A stretch of 64,000 nucleotides of DNA from Kineococcus rhizosphaerae (GTDB lineage Bacteria; Actinomycetota; Actinomycetes; Actinomycetales; Kineococcaceae), in NCBI RefSeq assembly GCF_003002055.1, contig NZ_PVZF01000001.1, positions 124,001 through 188,000 on the forward strand, read 5' to 3'. Position numbers and translations under genes: made by a program. Below are positions 35,198-47,684 of the stretch, piece by piece. Position 1 is the stretch's first letter. Each line of letters begins with the position of its first letter. Below the pieces are notes generated by a model. That model was given only the letters and a program-made list of their open reading frames with translations, was not told the origin of the DNA and did no database searches.

Positions 35198-35607
35198 TGG
35201 CCGCTCGCCGCAAGGCGCGCAAGCGCGCGCTGGAGGTCCTCTTCGAGGCCGACCAGCGCAAGCTCGCCCCGCTGGACGTCCTGCGGGACAAGATCGTGCG
35301 CGCCGACCCGCCCGTCGGTGAGTACGCGATCACCCTCGTCGAGGGGGTCGTGGCGCACCAGGAGCGCATCGACGAGGTCCTCACGACGTACTCGATGGGC
35401 TGGTCGGTGGACCGGATGCCGGCCGTCGACCGCGCCGTGCTGCGCATCGGCGTCTGGGAGGTCCTGCACGCCCCCGACGTGCCTGACCACGTGGCCGTCA
35501 GCGAGGCCGTGGAGATCACCCAGGAGCTCTCGACCGACGAGTCGCCCAAGTTCGTCAACGGGCTGCTCGCGCGGATCGCGGAGCTGAAGGAGACGCTCGC
35601 CCCCTGA
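35197..35607 (+). CDS. nusB: Transcription antitermination factor NusB
   Basis: 136 aa all-helical protein: ARRKARKRALEVLFEAD start, WSVDRMPAVDRAVLRIGVWE and AVEITQELSTDESPKFVNGLLARI, all NusB signatures. It works with NusE on boxA RNA during rRNA transcription. It sits next to efp as in most actinobacteria. Confidence 0.97.
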   Translation: MAARRKARKRALEVLFEADQRKLAPLDVLRDKIVRADPPVGEYAITLVEGVVAHQERIDEVLTTYSMGWSVDRMPAVDRAVLRIGVWEVLHAPDVPDHVAVSEAVEITQELSTDESPKFVNGLLARIAELKETLAP

Positions 35608-35618
35608 ACGGCGGCACC

Positions 35619-35654
35619 CGACGACCCGGTCACCCTGGTGTGACCGGGTCGTCG
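35619..35654. terminator. Hairpin after nusB
   Basis: Perfect 15-bp stem (35619-35633 with 35640-35654), 6-nt loop, 11 nt past the nusB stop. Confidence 0.8.
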
Positions 35655-35806
35655 TGCGTCCGGGAACCTCCACTGCGGTAGGGGTTCTCCGGAGTCGGCC
35701 GGATCCGGCCGGCGCCGGCGACGACGGCGCCTCAAGGTGGCGTCGCGGGGCGTCGACGGTTCCAGCAGAAGCTGTTCGCTGGTACCGCGAGAGGACCCCC
35801 CACCTC

Positions 35807-37378
35807 ATGACCGACGACACGACGCCGGCCACCCGCTCCGTGCAGCACAAGCGCCGCTGGCCCTGGGCCGTGGGCACCGGTGTGCTGACCGCCGCCCTCA
35901 CCCTGTCCATGACACCCGCAACGGCGGCCGTCGCGGACCTGTTCGACCTCGGCCGCGGTGCCACGCTGACCTCCCCCGACGGCAGCGTGTACACGGTCTC
36001 GGTCGAGGACGACGGTGACCTCGTGACCACCCTGAAGCAGAAGCCGACCCCCACGGCGACCCCGAAGCCCACCTCCTCGGCCACCCCCACGCCGACGAGC
36101 ACCGCCCCCGCTCTGGACGTGAAGGCGACCGCCAGCGGCGCCGGGACGATCTCCGTGTCGTGGCCCAGGGAGCTGCAGCAGGCCACGTTCGGCCGCGACG
36201 GCGTCGACGCGGGTGGCACCGGCGCGTGGACCTCGGACCAGGGCGCCACCTCCCCGCAGCAGCTGACCAACCTCAAGCCGGGCACCCGGTACACGGTCAC
36301 GGTCGCCGGCGTGCTGGGCGGCAGGCAGGTCAGCCGCAGCGTGAGCGTCACCACCGGGACGGCCGGCACCCCCACCGCCGCCCCGACCTCCAGCGCCCCG
36401 ACCCCGAGCGCCCCCGCGCCCAGGGGGCAGGACGACTTCAACGCCACGACTCTCGGCGCCTCGGTGACCGGTGCGGCCAACGGCGACTTCAACCGCTGGA
36501 CCGGCACCAAGCTCGGCCTGTACGCCACCTGGGCCGACAACGGCAAGGTCTGGGGCATCGACACCCCCGGCAGCGAGTACGGCCGCGACAGCGTCGCGCG
36601 CCTGGGCGACTACGACCTCGACATCGCCACCCAGCACCGGATCGCCAACTGGGCCAACCCGGGCATCGACGCGAACCTCGAGGCGACCTTCCGCGAGATC
36701 AAGAGCAAGTGGGGCGACCGCAAGGGTCACGTGTACGTCCGCCCGTTCCACGAGATGAACGGCAACTGGTACAACTGGTCGGTCCGCAACCCCTCCGACG
36801 CGGCGAACTTCGTGAAGTACTGGCGCACCGTCGTGCACCCGAAGTGGACCTCGGTCATGGGTGACGACGACCGCTTTCACCTGGTGTGGTCGCCGAACCG
36901 CGACACCTCGACGTCGGTCGACGTGCGGACGATGTTCCCCGGCGCGCAGTACGTCGACGCCATCGGCGTCGACTACTACGACTTCTCCCGCGCGGACGAC
37001 GACGCCAAGTGGGCCGCGGAGGTCGACAAGACCCAGAACGGCGGCCCGGTGGGCATCGGGGCGTGGGACGCGTTCGCCCAGTCCCAGGGGGTGCCGTGGT
37101 ACCTGCCCGAGTACGGCGTCCAGTTCGGCGACAACAGCGTCTTCGCCACGAAGGTGCTGGACTTCGTCAAGGCCAACCGGTACTCCGGTGAGGGCGACGC
37201 GAGCGGCAAGGCGCTCGGCGCGGCCTGGCACAACCTGCAGGGCAGCTCCCCGGACCCGAACGCCGGCGGTGACTTCTTCGTGCAGCGGGGCGGCAAGGAC
37301 TACGCCGGCCGCGCGAAGACCGCGACTGCGGTCCGCTCGTGGGTCCAGACGAACACCTGGCTGCGTCAGGCGAAGTGA
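35807..37378 (+). CDS. Secreted GH26 glycosidase (beta-mannanase-like) with an FN3-like module
   Basis: 523 aa from ATG 35807. The N-terminal 40 residues form a signal peptide (KRRWPWAVGTGVLTAALTLS ... TAAVA). A PT-rich linker precedes a fibronectin type III-like module (about residues 103-185), and a second Pro/Ser/Thr linker leads to the catalytic domain (about 210-520). The GH26 acid/base Glu316 is in RPFHEMNGNWYNW and the probable nucleophile Glu435 is in YLPEYGVQ. It should cut mannan or a related beta-glycan outside the cell. Its own promoter region lies after the nusB terminator. Confidence 0.88.
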   Translation: MTDDTTPATRSVQHKRRWPWAVGTGVLTAALTLSMTPATAAVADLFDLGRGATLTSPDGSVYTVSVEDDGDLVTTLKQKPTPTATPKPTSSATPTPTSTAPALDVKATASGAGTISVSWPRELQQATFGRDGVDAGGTGAWTSDQGATSPQQLTNLKPGTRYTVTVAGVLGGRQVSRSVSVTTGTAGTPTAAPTSSAPTPSAPAPRGQDDFNATTLGASVTGAANGDFNRWTGTKLGLYATWADNGKVWGIDTPGSEYGRDSVARLGDYDLDIATQHRIANWANPGIDANLEATFREIKSKWGDRKGHVYVRPFHEMNGNWYNWSVRNPSDAANFVKYWRTVVHPKWTSVMGDDDRFHLVWSPNRDTSTSVDVRTMFPGAQYVDAIGVDYYDFSRADDDAKWAAEVDKTQNGGPVGIGAWDAFAQSQGVPWYLPEYGVQFGDNSVFATKVLDFVKANRYSGEGDASGKALGAAWHNLQGSSPDPNAGGDFFVQRGGKDYAGRAKTATAVRSWVQTNTWLRQAK

Positions 37379-37384
37379 GCGTGC

Positions 37385-37416
37385 GGTGCGCGGACCCGGT
37401 GACGGGTCCGCGCACC
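37385..37416. terminator. First hairpin after the GH26 gene
   Basis: Perfect 14-bp stem (37385-37398 with 37403-37416), 4-nt loop, 6 nt after the stop codon. Confidence 0.75.
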
Positions 37417-37423
37417 GGCCGGA

Positions 37424-37466
37424 ACGACGAAGCCCCGCCCGGGTCGCCCGGGCGGGGCTTCGTCGT
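37424..37466. terminator. Second, bidirectional hairpin between GH26 and bldD
   Basis: Perfect 20-bp stem (37424-37443 with 37447-37466), 3-nt loop. Read on the minus strand it lies 31 nt after the bldD stop, so it can serve both convergent genes. Confidence 0.85.
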
Positions 37467-37497
37467 CCCCGGGACGGCGGTCCCGGCGTGGTGCGGG

Positions 37498-37992
37498 TCA
37501 GCCGTGCTCGACGGCGCGGCGGGCGTCGGCGTTGAGCACGCCCCAGGCGATGAACTCGTCGCACAGCGTCGTCGCGGGGACGTCGTAGATGACGGCGAGG
37601 GTGCGCAGGTCGTCGGCGCGGATCGACAGGACCCGGCCGTTGTAGTCGCCGCGCTGGGACTGGATGGTCTTGGCGTAGCGGTCCAGGGGGCCGGCCTTCT
37701 CGGCGGGGACCTCCTGGAGGCGCTCGAGGTCGAGCACGAGCCGCGGCGGCGGCTCGGAGCTGCCCTGCGGGGCGCCTTCGGGGAGCAGGGCGGAGACGGG
37801 GACTCCGTAGAAGTCCGCCAGTTCAGCCAGTCGCTGGACGGTCACCGCACGGTCGCCGCGTTCGTAGGAGCCCACGACGACGGCCTTCCACCGTCCCTCG
37901 GACTTCTCTTCGACGCCGTGCAGGGACAGCCCCTGTTGGGTACGGATGGCGCGAAGACGCGATCCGAGTGCGCGGGAGTAGTCCGATGCCAT
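37498..37992 (-). CDS. bldD: Developmental regulator BldD (c-di-GMP-responsive DNA-binding protein)
   Basis: 164 aa from ATG 37992. The N-terminal HTH_3 domain (LGSRLRAIRTQQGLSLHGVEEKS; VVGSYERGDRAVTVQRLAELADFYGVP) is BldD-like. The C-terminal domain carries the c-di-GMP signature RGD-x8-RxDD: RGDYNGRVLSIRADD. The usual RQDD is RADD here; the charged binding residues remain. In Streptomyces BldD represses sporulation genes and its own promoter. Kineosporiales relatives differentiate into motile forms, so a role in that switch is plausible. Confidence 0.95.
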   Translation of the reverse strand: MASDYSRALGSRLRAIRTQQGLSLHGVEEKSEGRWKAVVVGSYERGDRAVTVQRLAELADFYGVPVSALLPEGAPQGSSEPPPRLVLDLERLQEVPAEKAGPLDRYAKTIQSQRGDYNGRVLSIRADDLRTLAVIYDVPATTLCDEFIAWGVLNADARRAVEHG

Positions 37993-38088
37993 ACGAGAAT
38001 CGTCACGGAGCGTGAACGTCTTCGTCAAGCTGACCTGCCGGTTCCCACCCCGTTCTCGGGGAATCACCACCCTCTCGGCACCAAAAAC

Positions 38089-38103
38089 GTTACTCCGTGT
38101 GAG
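38089..38103. promoter_or_regulatory. Candidate BldD box upstream of bldD
   Basis: GTTACTCCGTGTGAG fits the BldD consensus nTnACnC(A/T)GnGTnAn at every fixed position but the A/T. It is about 100 bp before the bldD start. An overlapping inverted repeat TGTGAG-N8-CTCACA spans 38098-38117. It suggests autoregulation, as known in Streptomyces. Confidence 0.55.
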
Positions 38104-38172
38104 CGTTTGATCTCACAACGACAGCGCTGGGTGAGCGCCGGGGGCGTCGACGCTGCGACCACTGTGCTCCTG

Positions 38173-38178
38173 TAGGGT
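38173..38178 (+). promoter_or_regulatory. Candidate -10 box of the pyr operon
   Basis: TAGGGT, about 100 nt before pyrR, gives a leader of about 89 nt that includes the PyrR site. No clear -35 was found. Confidence 0.45.
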
Positions 38179-38230
38179 CACGGGTGCCCACCACGCGCCG
38201 TCACCTCCAGGTGAAGGACCGGTGGAGACG

Positions 38231-38267
38231 TCCTTTAAGGATCCGTCCCGTGAGGCGGGGAAGGAGG
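38231..38267 (+). promoter_or_regulatory. PyrR-binding RNA element overlapping the pyrR ribosome site
   Basis: The leader has CTTTAAGGATCC followed by GTCCCGTGAGGCGGGG and then AAGGAGG. This agrees with the PyrR-binding loop core (RUCCnGnGAGG-like) closed by CCTT/AAGG pairs. The stem uses the same AAGG that forms the Shine-Dalgarno sequence, so PyrR-UMP binding would block translation, as reported for Mycobacterium smegmatis. Confidence 0.75.
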
Positions 38268-38273
38268 TCCGCA

Positions 38274-38831
38274 GTGAACGCTGCCCCGGATCAGTTCGCC
38301 AGGGTGCTCCTCGAGAGCGCCGACATCTCCCGCGCCGTGACGCGCATCGCGCACGAGCTGCTGGAGTCCAACAAGGGTGCGGACGACCTCGTCCTGCTCG
38401 GCATCCCGACACGGGGGGTCCCGCTGGCCCGCCGGCTGGCCGCCCGGCTCGCCGAGGTCGAGGGCACGAACGTGCCCACCGGTTCGCTCGACGTCACGAT
38501 GTACCGCGACGACCTGCGCCGGCACCCCACCCGCACGCTCCTGCCGACGGAGCTGCCGCCGGGCGGGATCGACGACAAGGTCGTCGTCCTCGTCGACGAC
38601 GTCCTGTACTCCGGCCGCACCATCCGCGCCGCGCTCGACGCCCTGGGCGACCTCGGCCGCCCCCGGGCCGTGCGCCTGGCCGTCCTCGTCGACCGCGGCC
38701 ACCGCGAGCTGCCCATCCGCGCCGACCACGTCGGCAAGAACCTGCCGACCTCCAGCGCCGAACGGGTCGGCGTCCAGCTCAGCGAGCTCGACGGCCGCGA
38801 CGCCGTCGTCATCACCGGGGGTCAGGGCTGA
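38274..38831 (+). CDS. pyrR: Pyrimidine operon regulator / uracil phosphoribosyltransferase PyrR
   Basis: 185 aa. The PRPP-binding loop is [30 protein letters not shown] and [13 protein letters not shown] are PyrR signatures, as is [21 protein letters not shown] 38274 sits 6 nt after AAGGAGG. PyrR senses UMP/UTP versus PRPP and binds the leader RNA. First gene of a tightly coupled operon running to pyrF. Confidence 0.97.
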   Translation: MNAAPDQFARVLLESADISRAVTRIAHELLESNKGADDLVLLGIPTRGVPLARRLAARLAEVEGTNVPTGSLDVTMYRDDLRRHPTRTLLPTELPPGGIDDKVVVLVDDVLYSGRTIRAALDALGDLGRPRAVRLAVLVDRGHRELPIRADHVGKNLPTSSAERVGVQLSELDGRDAVVITGGQG

Positions 38832-39790
38832 TGCGCCACCTGCTGTCCGCCGCCGACCTCGACCTCGCCGCCGCCGTCCGCGTCCTGGACGTGGCCGAGG
38901 AGATGGCCGCCACCCAGCGCCGGGAGATCAAGAAGCTGCCCACGCTGCGGGGGCGCACGGTCGTGAACCTCTTCTTCGAGGACTCCACCCGCACCCGCAC
39001 CTCGTTCGAGGCCGCCGCCAAGCGGCTGTCCGCGGACGTCATCAACTTCTCCGCCAAGGGCTCCAGCGTCTCCAAGGGCGAGAGCCTGAAGGACACCGCG
39101 CTGACCCTGGAGGCCATGGGCGCCGACGCCGTCGTCGTCCGGCACGGCTCCTCGGGGGCCCCGCACCGCCTGGCCCACGCGGGCTGGACGCGCGGCGTGG
39201 TCGTCAACGCCGGGGACGGCACGCACGAGCACCCCACCCAGGCGCTGCTCGACGCGTACACCATGCGCCGCCACCTCAAGGCCGGGACGGGGGACCTGCG
39301 CGGCGCGAAGGTCGTCGTCGTCGGCGACGTCCTGCACTCGCGGGTGGCCCGGTCCAACGTCCTGCTGCTGCACACCCTCGGCGCGGACGTCACCCTCGTC
39401 GCGCCGCCGACGCTGCTGCCCGTCGGGGTGCAGGACTGGCCGTGCGCGTCCTCGCACGACCTCGACGCCACGCTGCGCGACGTCGCCCCGGACGCGGTGA
39501 TGATGCTGCGCGTGCAGGCCGAGCGGATGGACGCCTCCCAGGGCTCGTTCTTCCCCTCGGCCCGCGAGTACAGCCGCCGCTACGGCCTGGGCCGCGACCG
39601 CCTGGCCGCCCTGCCCGGGCACGCGATCGTCATGCACCCCGGCCCCATGAACCGCGGGCTGGAGATCTCGGCCGAGGCCGCCGACTCGGCCCGCTCGACC
39701 ATCGTCGAGCAGGTCGGCAACGGCGTCGCCGTGCGGATGGCGGTCCTCTACCTGTTGCTGGCCGGCGAGCTCCCGGGAGGGGACGCGTGA
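38831..39790 (+). CDS. pyrB: Aspartate carbamoyltransferase catalytic subunit
   Basis: 319 aa. Carbamoyl-phosphate site [12 protein letters not shown], the 80s loop [39 protein letters not shown] and the [12 protein letters not shown] loop are all intact. It condenses carbamoyl phosphate and Asp. Its ATG overlaps the pyrR stop by one base. No pyrI regulatory gene is present, as in other actinobacteria. Confidence 0.98.
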   Translation: MRHLLSAADLDLAAAVRVLDVAEEMAATQRREIKKLPTLRGRTVVNLFFEDSTRTRTSFEAAAKRLSADVINFSAKGSSVSKGESLKDTALTLEAMGADAVVVRHGSSGAPHRLAHAGWTRGVVVNAGDGTHEHPTQALLDAYTMRRHLKAGTGDLRGAKVVVVGDVLHSRVARSNVLLLHTLGADVTLVAPPTLLPVGVQDWPCASSHDLDATLRDVAPDAVMMLRVQAERMDASQGSFFPSAREYSRRYGLGRDRLAALPGHAIVMHPGPMNRGLEISAEAADSARSTIVEQVGNGVAVRMAVLYLLLAGELPGGDA

Positions 39791-41091
39791 ACACCACACT
39801 CATCCGGAACGTCAGGCCCCTCGGCGGGGAGGCGAGCGACCTCCTGCTGCGCGACGGGCTGATCGCGGAGGTCGGCCCCGGCCTGAGCGCCGAGGGCGCC
39901 GCCGTCGTCGACGGGACGGGCCTGTTCGCCCTGCCCGGCCTCGTCGACCTGCACACCCACCTGCGCGAACCGGGCCGCGAGGACGCCGAGACCGTGGAGT
40001 CCGGCACCCGCAGCGCCGCGCGCGGGGGCTACACGAGCGTCTTCGCGATGGCCAACACCTTCCCCGTGGCCGACACCGCCGGGGTCGTCGAGCAGGTCCA
40101 GCGCCTCGGCGAGGAGGCCGGCTGGGTCGACGTGCGCCCCGTCGGGGCCGTCACCGTGGGCCTGGCCGGTCAGCAGCTCGCCGAGCTCGGCGCCATGGCC
40201 GACTCCCGCGCGGGGGTGCGGGTCTTCTCCGACGACGGGCACTGCGTGTCCGACGCCGTCCTCATGCGCCGCGCCCTGGAGTACGTCAAGGCCTTCGACG
40301 GCGTCATCGCCCAGCACGCCCAGGAACCGCGCCTGACCGAGGGCGCGCAGATGAACGAGGGCACGGTCAGCGCCGTCCTGGGCCTGCGCGGCTGGCCCAG
40401 CGTGGCCGAGGAGGCGATCATCGCCCGCGACGTGCTGCTGGCCGACCACGTCGGGTCGCGGCTGCACGTGTGCCACCTGTCCACCAAGGGCTCGGTGGAG
40501 ATCGTGCGCTGGGCCAAGGCCCGCGGTGTCCAGGTCACCGCAGAGGTCACCCCGCACCACCTGCTGCTCACCGACGAGCTCGTGCGCGGCTACGACCCCG
40601 TCTACAAGGTCAACCCGCCGCTGCGCACGCAGGCCGACGTCGAGGCCGTGCGCGAGGGCCTGACCGACGGGACGATCGACGTCGTCGCCACCGACCACGC
40701 CCCGCACCCGGTCGAGGCCAAGGACTGCGAGTGGTCGGCCGCGGCCATGGGCATGACCGGCCTGGAGACCGCGCTGAGCGTCGTGCAGCACACGATGGTC
40801 GACACCGGCCTCATCGGCTGGGACACCCTCGCCGAGCGCACGGCGCACGCCCCGGCCCGCATCGGCCGCCTCGCCGGTCACGGCCGCCCCCTCGCGGTCG
40901 GGGAACCGGCCAACCTCGTGCTCGTCGACCCCGCCGCGCGCTGGACCGTCGTGCCCGAGGCGATGGCCACGGCCGGGCGCAACTCCCCGTTCCGCGGGAT
41001 GGAGCTGCCCGGCCGGGTGGTCGCGACGTTCCTGCGCGGGCGCGCGACGGTCCTGGACGGGGAGCTCGTGCCGCAGGTGAGCAGCCGGTGA
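39787..41091 (+). CDS. pyrC: Dihydroorotase
   Basis: 434 aa class I dihydroorotase. Metal ligands are in [18 protein letters not shown] and [10 protein letters not shown], and catalytic Asp in VATDHAPH; substrate loop [11 protein letters not shown] overlaps pyrB by 4 nt. It closes carbamoyl-Asp to dihydroorotate. Confidence 0.97.
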   Translation: MNTTLIRNVRPLGGEASDLLLRDGLIAEVGPGLSAEGAAVVDGTGLFALPGLVDLHTHLREPGREDAETVESGTRSAARGGYTSVFAMANTFPVADTAGVVEQVQRLGEEAGWVDVRPVGAVTVGLAGQQLAELGAMADSRAGVRVFSDDGHCVSDAVLMRRALEYVKAFDGVIAQHAQEPRLTEGAQMNEGTVSAVLGLRGWPSVAEEAIIARDVLLADHVGSRLHVCHLSTKGSVEIVRWAKARGVQVTAEVTPHHLLLTDELVRGYDPVYKVNPPLRTQADVEAVREGLTDGTIDVVATDHAPHPVEAKDCEWSAAAMGMTGLETALSVVQHTMVDTGLIGWDTLAERTAHAPARIGRLAGHGRPLAVGEPANLVLVDPAARWTVVPEAMATAGRNSPFRGMELPGRVVATFLRGRATVLDGELVPQVSSR

Positions 41092-41606
41092 AGGTCCTCG
41101 CGGTCATCATCCTCGTCGCGGCGCTGCTCGTGCTGTGGCGCATGGCGTTCATGGGCTACCGCGGCCGGGCGCTGCGCCAGAGGCGGGAGTTCCCGCGTCC
41201 GGTCGGGGCCCGGGACTGGGGGACGCTGACCGGGGCGATCGAGGGCGTCTACGTCTCGACGACCGACGCGGAGAACGCCCTGGACCGCGTCGCGGCCCAC
41301 GGCCTCGGCACGCGCAGCGCCGTCGCGCTCGGGTTCGTCCCCGAGGGCGTCGGGCTCCTGCGCGAGGGCGCGCGCTCGTTCGTCGTGCCCACCGCCGACA
41401 TCGTCGGGGTCGGGCACGGCCCGGGCATGGTCGGCAAGTGGATGGGCAGGGAGAAGGGCCTCGTCGTCCTCCGGTGGAGGCTGGGGGACCGCGTGGTGGA
41501 CACAGGGATCAAACCGCGGCACCCCGCCGAGGGCGCCAGGTTCGCGGAGCAGGTGGAGGAACTCGTGCGCAACAACAAGCCCAAGAACTCTGGAGGTGCG
41601 CAGTGA
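41088..41606 (+). CDS. PH-domain-like membrane protein of the pyr operon (Rv1382-like)
   Basis: 172 aa. One N-terminal helix (about residues 2-23), then a bacterial PH-like beta domain ([58 protein letters not shown]). A protein of this size and position lies between pyrC and carA in mycobacteria (Rv1382) and many actinobacteria. Its function is unknown. Coupled by GTGA overlaps at both ends, so it is made with the pathway enzymes. Confidence 0.85.
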   Translation: MKVLAVIILVAALLVLWRMAFMGYRGRALRQRREFPRPVGARDWGTLTGAIEGVYVSTTDAENALDRVAAHGLGTRSAVALGFVPEGVGLLREGARSFVVPTADIVGVGHGPGMVGKWMGREKGLVVLRWRLGDRVVDTGIKPRHPAEGARFAEQVEELVRNNKPKNSGGAQ

Positions 41607-42795
41607 CCCAGCGCGTTCCCGCCGTCCTCGTCCTGCAGGACGGCCGCACGTTCCGCGGCGAGGCCTACGGCCACGTCGGGCAGACCGTCGGCGAAGCGGT
41701 GTTCTCCACCGGCATGACCGGCTACCAGGAGACCCTCACCGACCCCAGCTACCACCGCCAGGTCGTCGTCATGACGGCCCCGCACGTGGGCAACACCGGG
41801 TACAACGACGAGGACGGGGAGTCCTCGCGGATCTGGGTCGCCGGGTACGTCGTGCGCGACCCCGCGCGCACCCCCTCGAACTGGCGCTCGCGCCGCAGCC
41901 TGGCCGAGGAGCTCGACGCGCAGGGCGTCGTGGGGATCTCCGGCGTCGACACCCGGGCCCTGACCCGCCACCTGCGCGAACGCGGCGCCATGAAGGTCGG
42001 CGTCTTCTCCGGCCCGGCCGCCGAGCAGCCGGCCGCCGACCTCCTGGCGATCGTCGAGGGCGCGCCCGACATGGTCGGCACCGACCTCGCCTCCCTGGTG
42101 TCCACCGACGAGCGGTACGTCGTGCCCGCGGTGGGGGAGCGCAGGTTCTCCGTCACCGCCGTCGACCTCGGCATCAAGTCGATGACGCCGCACCGCCTCG
42201 CCGAGCGCGGCATCGAGGTCACGGTCGTCCCCTCCACCGCGACGCTGGAGCAGGTCCTGACCTCCGGCCTGGACGGCGGCGCCCCCGACGGGGTGTTCTT
42301 CTCCAACGGCCCCGGCGACCCCGCCGCGGCGACCCACGAGATCGAGGTCCTGCAGGGCGTCCTGGAGCGCAGGATCCCGTTCTTCGGGATCTGCTACGGC
42401 AACCAGCTCCTCGGCCGCGCCCTCGGGTTCGGCACCTACAAGCTGAAGTACGGCCACCGCGGCATCAACCAGCCCGTCATGGACCTGGCCACCCGCAAGG
42501 TCGAGGTCACCGCCCACAACCACGGGTTCGCCGTCGAGGGCACGGCCGGGGAGGTCCGCCAGACCCCGTACGGGCGGGCCGAGGTCAGCCACGTCGGCCT
42601 CAACGACGGGGTCGTCGAGGGGCTGCGCTGCCTCGACGTGCCGGCGTTCTCCGTGCAGTACCACCCCGAGGCCGCCGCCGGCCCGCACGACGCCTCCTAC
42701 CTGTTCGACCGGTTCGTGGACCTGCTGGACGGCGTCCCCGCCGCGCAGCTCGTCGACGACCAGGGTGAGATCGACACGACCGAGAAGGGTGCCTG

Positions 42796-42796
<1 letters not shown>
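41603..42796 (+). CDS. carA: Carbamoyl-phosphate synthase small subunit
   Basis: 397 aa. The N-terminal CPSase domain ([27 protein letters not shown]) is followed by a class I glutaminase with Cys in [10 protein letters not shown] and His/Glu in [17 protein letters not shown] replaces the common GICLGHQ, as in other actinobacterial CarA. It feeds ammonia to CarB. GTG start overlapping the previous gene. Confidence 0.98.
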
Positions 42797-46109
<3,313 letters not shown>

Positions 46110-46113
<4 letters not shown>

Positions 46114-46955
46114 GCGGGCGCTTCGGCGCGCGCCTGGCCGAGCAGGTCGCCGCGCACGGTCCGCTGTGCGCGGGCATCGACCCCCACGCCCCGCTGCTGG
46201 CGGCGTGGGGGCTGGCCGACGACGCGGCGGGCGTCGAGCGGTTCGGCCGCACGGTCGTCGAGGCCCTGGCCGGGCACGTGGCCTGCGTCAAACCGCAGGC
46301 CGCCTTCTTCGAGCGGCACGGCTCGCGCGGGGTCGCGGCGCTCGAACGCGTGATCGCCGACGCCCGCGACGCCGGGCTGCTGACGATCGTCGACGCCAAG
46401 CGCGGCGACATCGGCTCGACGATGGCCGGGTACGCCGACGCCTTCGTCGGCGACTCCCCGCTGGCCGGGGACGCCGTGACGGTCTCGCCGTACCTGGGCT
46501 TCGGCTCCCTGCGCCCGCTCCTGGACCTCGCGGCCGAGCGCGGGCGCGGGGTGTTCGTGCTCGCGCTCACCTCCAACCCCGAGGGCGCCTCCGTGCAGCA
46601 CGCCGTGGGCGCCGACGGCCGCCCGGTGGCCCGGGCGGTCGCCGAGGCCGCCGCGGCCGAGAACGCCGGCGCGGCGCCCTTCGGCGACGTCGGCCTCGTC
46701 GTGGGGGCGACCGTGGGCCCGGCGGTCGCCGGGCTGGGGATCGACCTCGACGCCGTCAACGGCCCGCTGCTGGCCCCCGGGGTGGGGGCGCAGGGCGCCA
46801 CGGCCGCCGACCTGCAGCAGGTGTTCGGCGACGCGCGACGGCTCGTGCTGGCCTCCAGCTCGCGCGAGGTCCTCGCCGCCGGCCCCGACCCGGCCGGCCT
46901 GCGCGACGCCGCGCGGCGCTCGGCGGACGCGGTCCGCGCGGCGCTCGCGGTCTAG
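46110..46955 (+). CDS. pyrF: Orotidine 5'-phosphate decarboxylase (type 2)
   Basis: 281 aa. The catalytic DxKxxD motif is in [12 protein letters not shown], with CAGIDPH at the start and [10 protein letters not shown] before it, as in the longer type 2 (mycobacterial) family. [10 protein letters not shown] is the phosphate loop. It ends UMP synthesis. GTGA overlap with carB. Confidence 0.96.
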
Positions 46956-46993
46956 GACGGGCGCCGTCGGGGCCACCTGCGAGAGTGGGACCC

Positions 46994-47329
46994 GTGACGA
47001 GCAAGCAGCAGCCGGGCCGCGAGCAGTTGAGCAGGGAACTGGGCAGCGGGATCGCCGCGCTCGTGGTGACCGCCGTCGAGGTCGGTCACGGCGAGCTCGA
47101 GGCGCGCCGGCAGGTCGCGGGCTTCCTGCGCGGGCTGCGCCTGGACCCCGGGGCGGTGCTGCGCGCCGCGATCGCCGGGGTCGCCGGGCTCGCGCCGGCC
47201 GAGACGGTCGAGTCCGACGAGGCCCCCGGCGTCGAGGACCAGCTCCTGGCGGCGCTGGAGGCGCGGGAGTGGCTGGAACGGATGGCCGCCGACGTCGCGC
47301 AGGACCGGCCCGTGTGGCCGCTGGGGTGA
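46994..47329 (+). CDS. Unknown small protein after pyrF
   Basis: 111 aa from GTG 46994 (a GTG at 46985 is possible). Acidic, mainly helical, no membrane segment and no recognised motif: SRELGSGIAALVVTAVEVGH, FLRGLRLDPGAVLRAAIAGV, LLAALEAREWLERM. It starts 39 nt after pyrF and ends before a strong hairpin, so it is probably the last gene of the pyr operon. In many relatives mihF follows pyrF directly. Confidence 0.65.
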   Translation: MTSKQQPGREQLSRELGSGIAALVVTAVEVGHGELEARRQVAGFLRGLRLDPGAVLRAAIAGVAGLAPAETVESDEAPGVEDQLLAALEAREWLERMAADVAQDRPVWPLG

Positions 47330-47684
47330 GTGGACACCGCCCCGGCCCCGGCCCCGGCCGCGGGCCCCGGCCCGCGCCACCCGCCTGAGCCGACGGGCCC
47401 CGGGAGCACGCGCTCCCGGGGCCCGTCGGCGCTCTCGGGTGGTGGGGCGCTCGCGCCGGGTCCACGATGGGGCTCCCGACGGGCGAGGAGGCCCGTGGCG
47501 GGTGCGGGAGGCAGATTGCCCAGTCCGGCGGGGGGCGAGGAGGCAAACCTCACCCCGGGAGCGTCGTGTAACAACCTCATGACACGGGCATGGCGAGTTG
47601 GATGAACACTGCGTGTTCCCCTAGCGTCTGCCTCCGCACGACCGAGCAGGACCCCACAGGACCACCGCCGGAACGAGGACGTCG
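47330..47684. other. 355-bp intergenic region before the ABC transporter
   Basis: It starts with a CCCCGG-type low-complexity run (about 47341-47377), then the pyr-operon terminator (47391-47428). The rest should carry the transporter promoter; TTGGAT and TAGCGT near 47594-47624 are a weak pair. No gene was recognised. Confidence 0.5.
47391..47428. terminator. Hairpin ending the pyr operon
   Basis: Perfect 17-bp stem (47391-47407 with 47412-47428), 4-nt loop. Confidence 0.85.

Noticed and set aside
35732-35759. TCAA-N16-GTCGACGG before the GH26 gene
   Set aside because: The -10-like element matches only about half of GCCGATAA, so it was not added to the motif set.
47341-47377. CCCCGG-rich run after the small pyr-operon gene
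   Set aside because: Low-complexity GC sequence next to a terminator; no evidence that it is an origin or a functional repeat.
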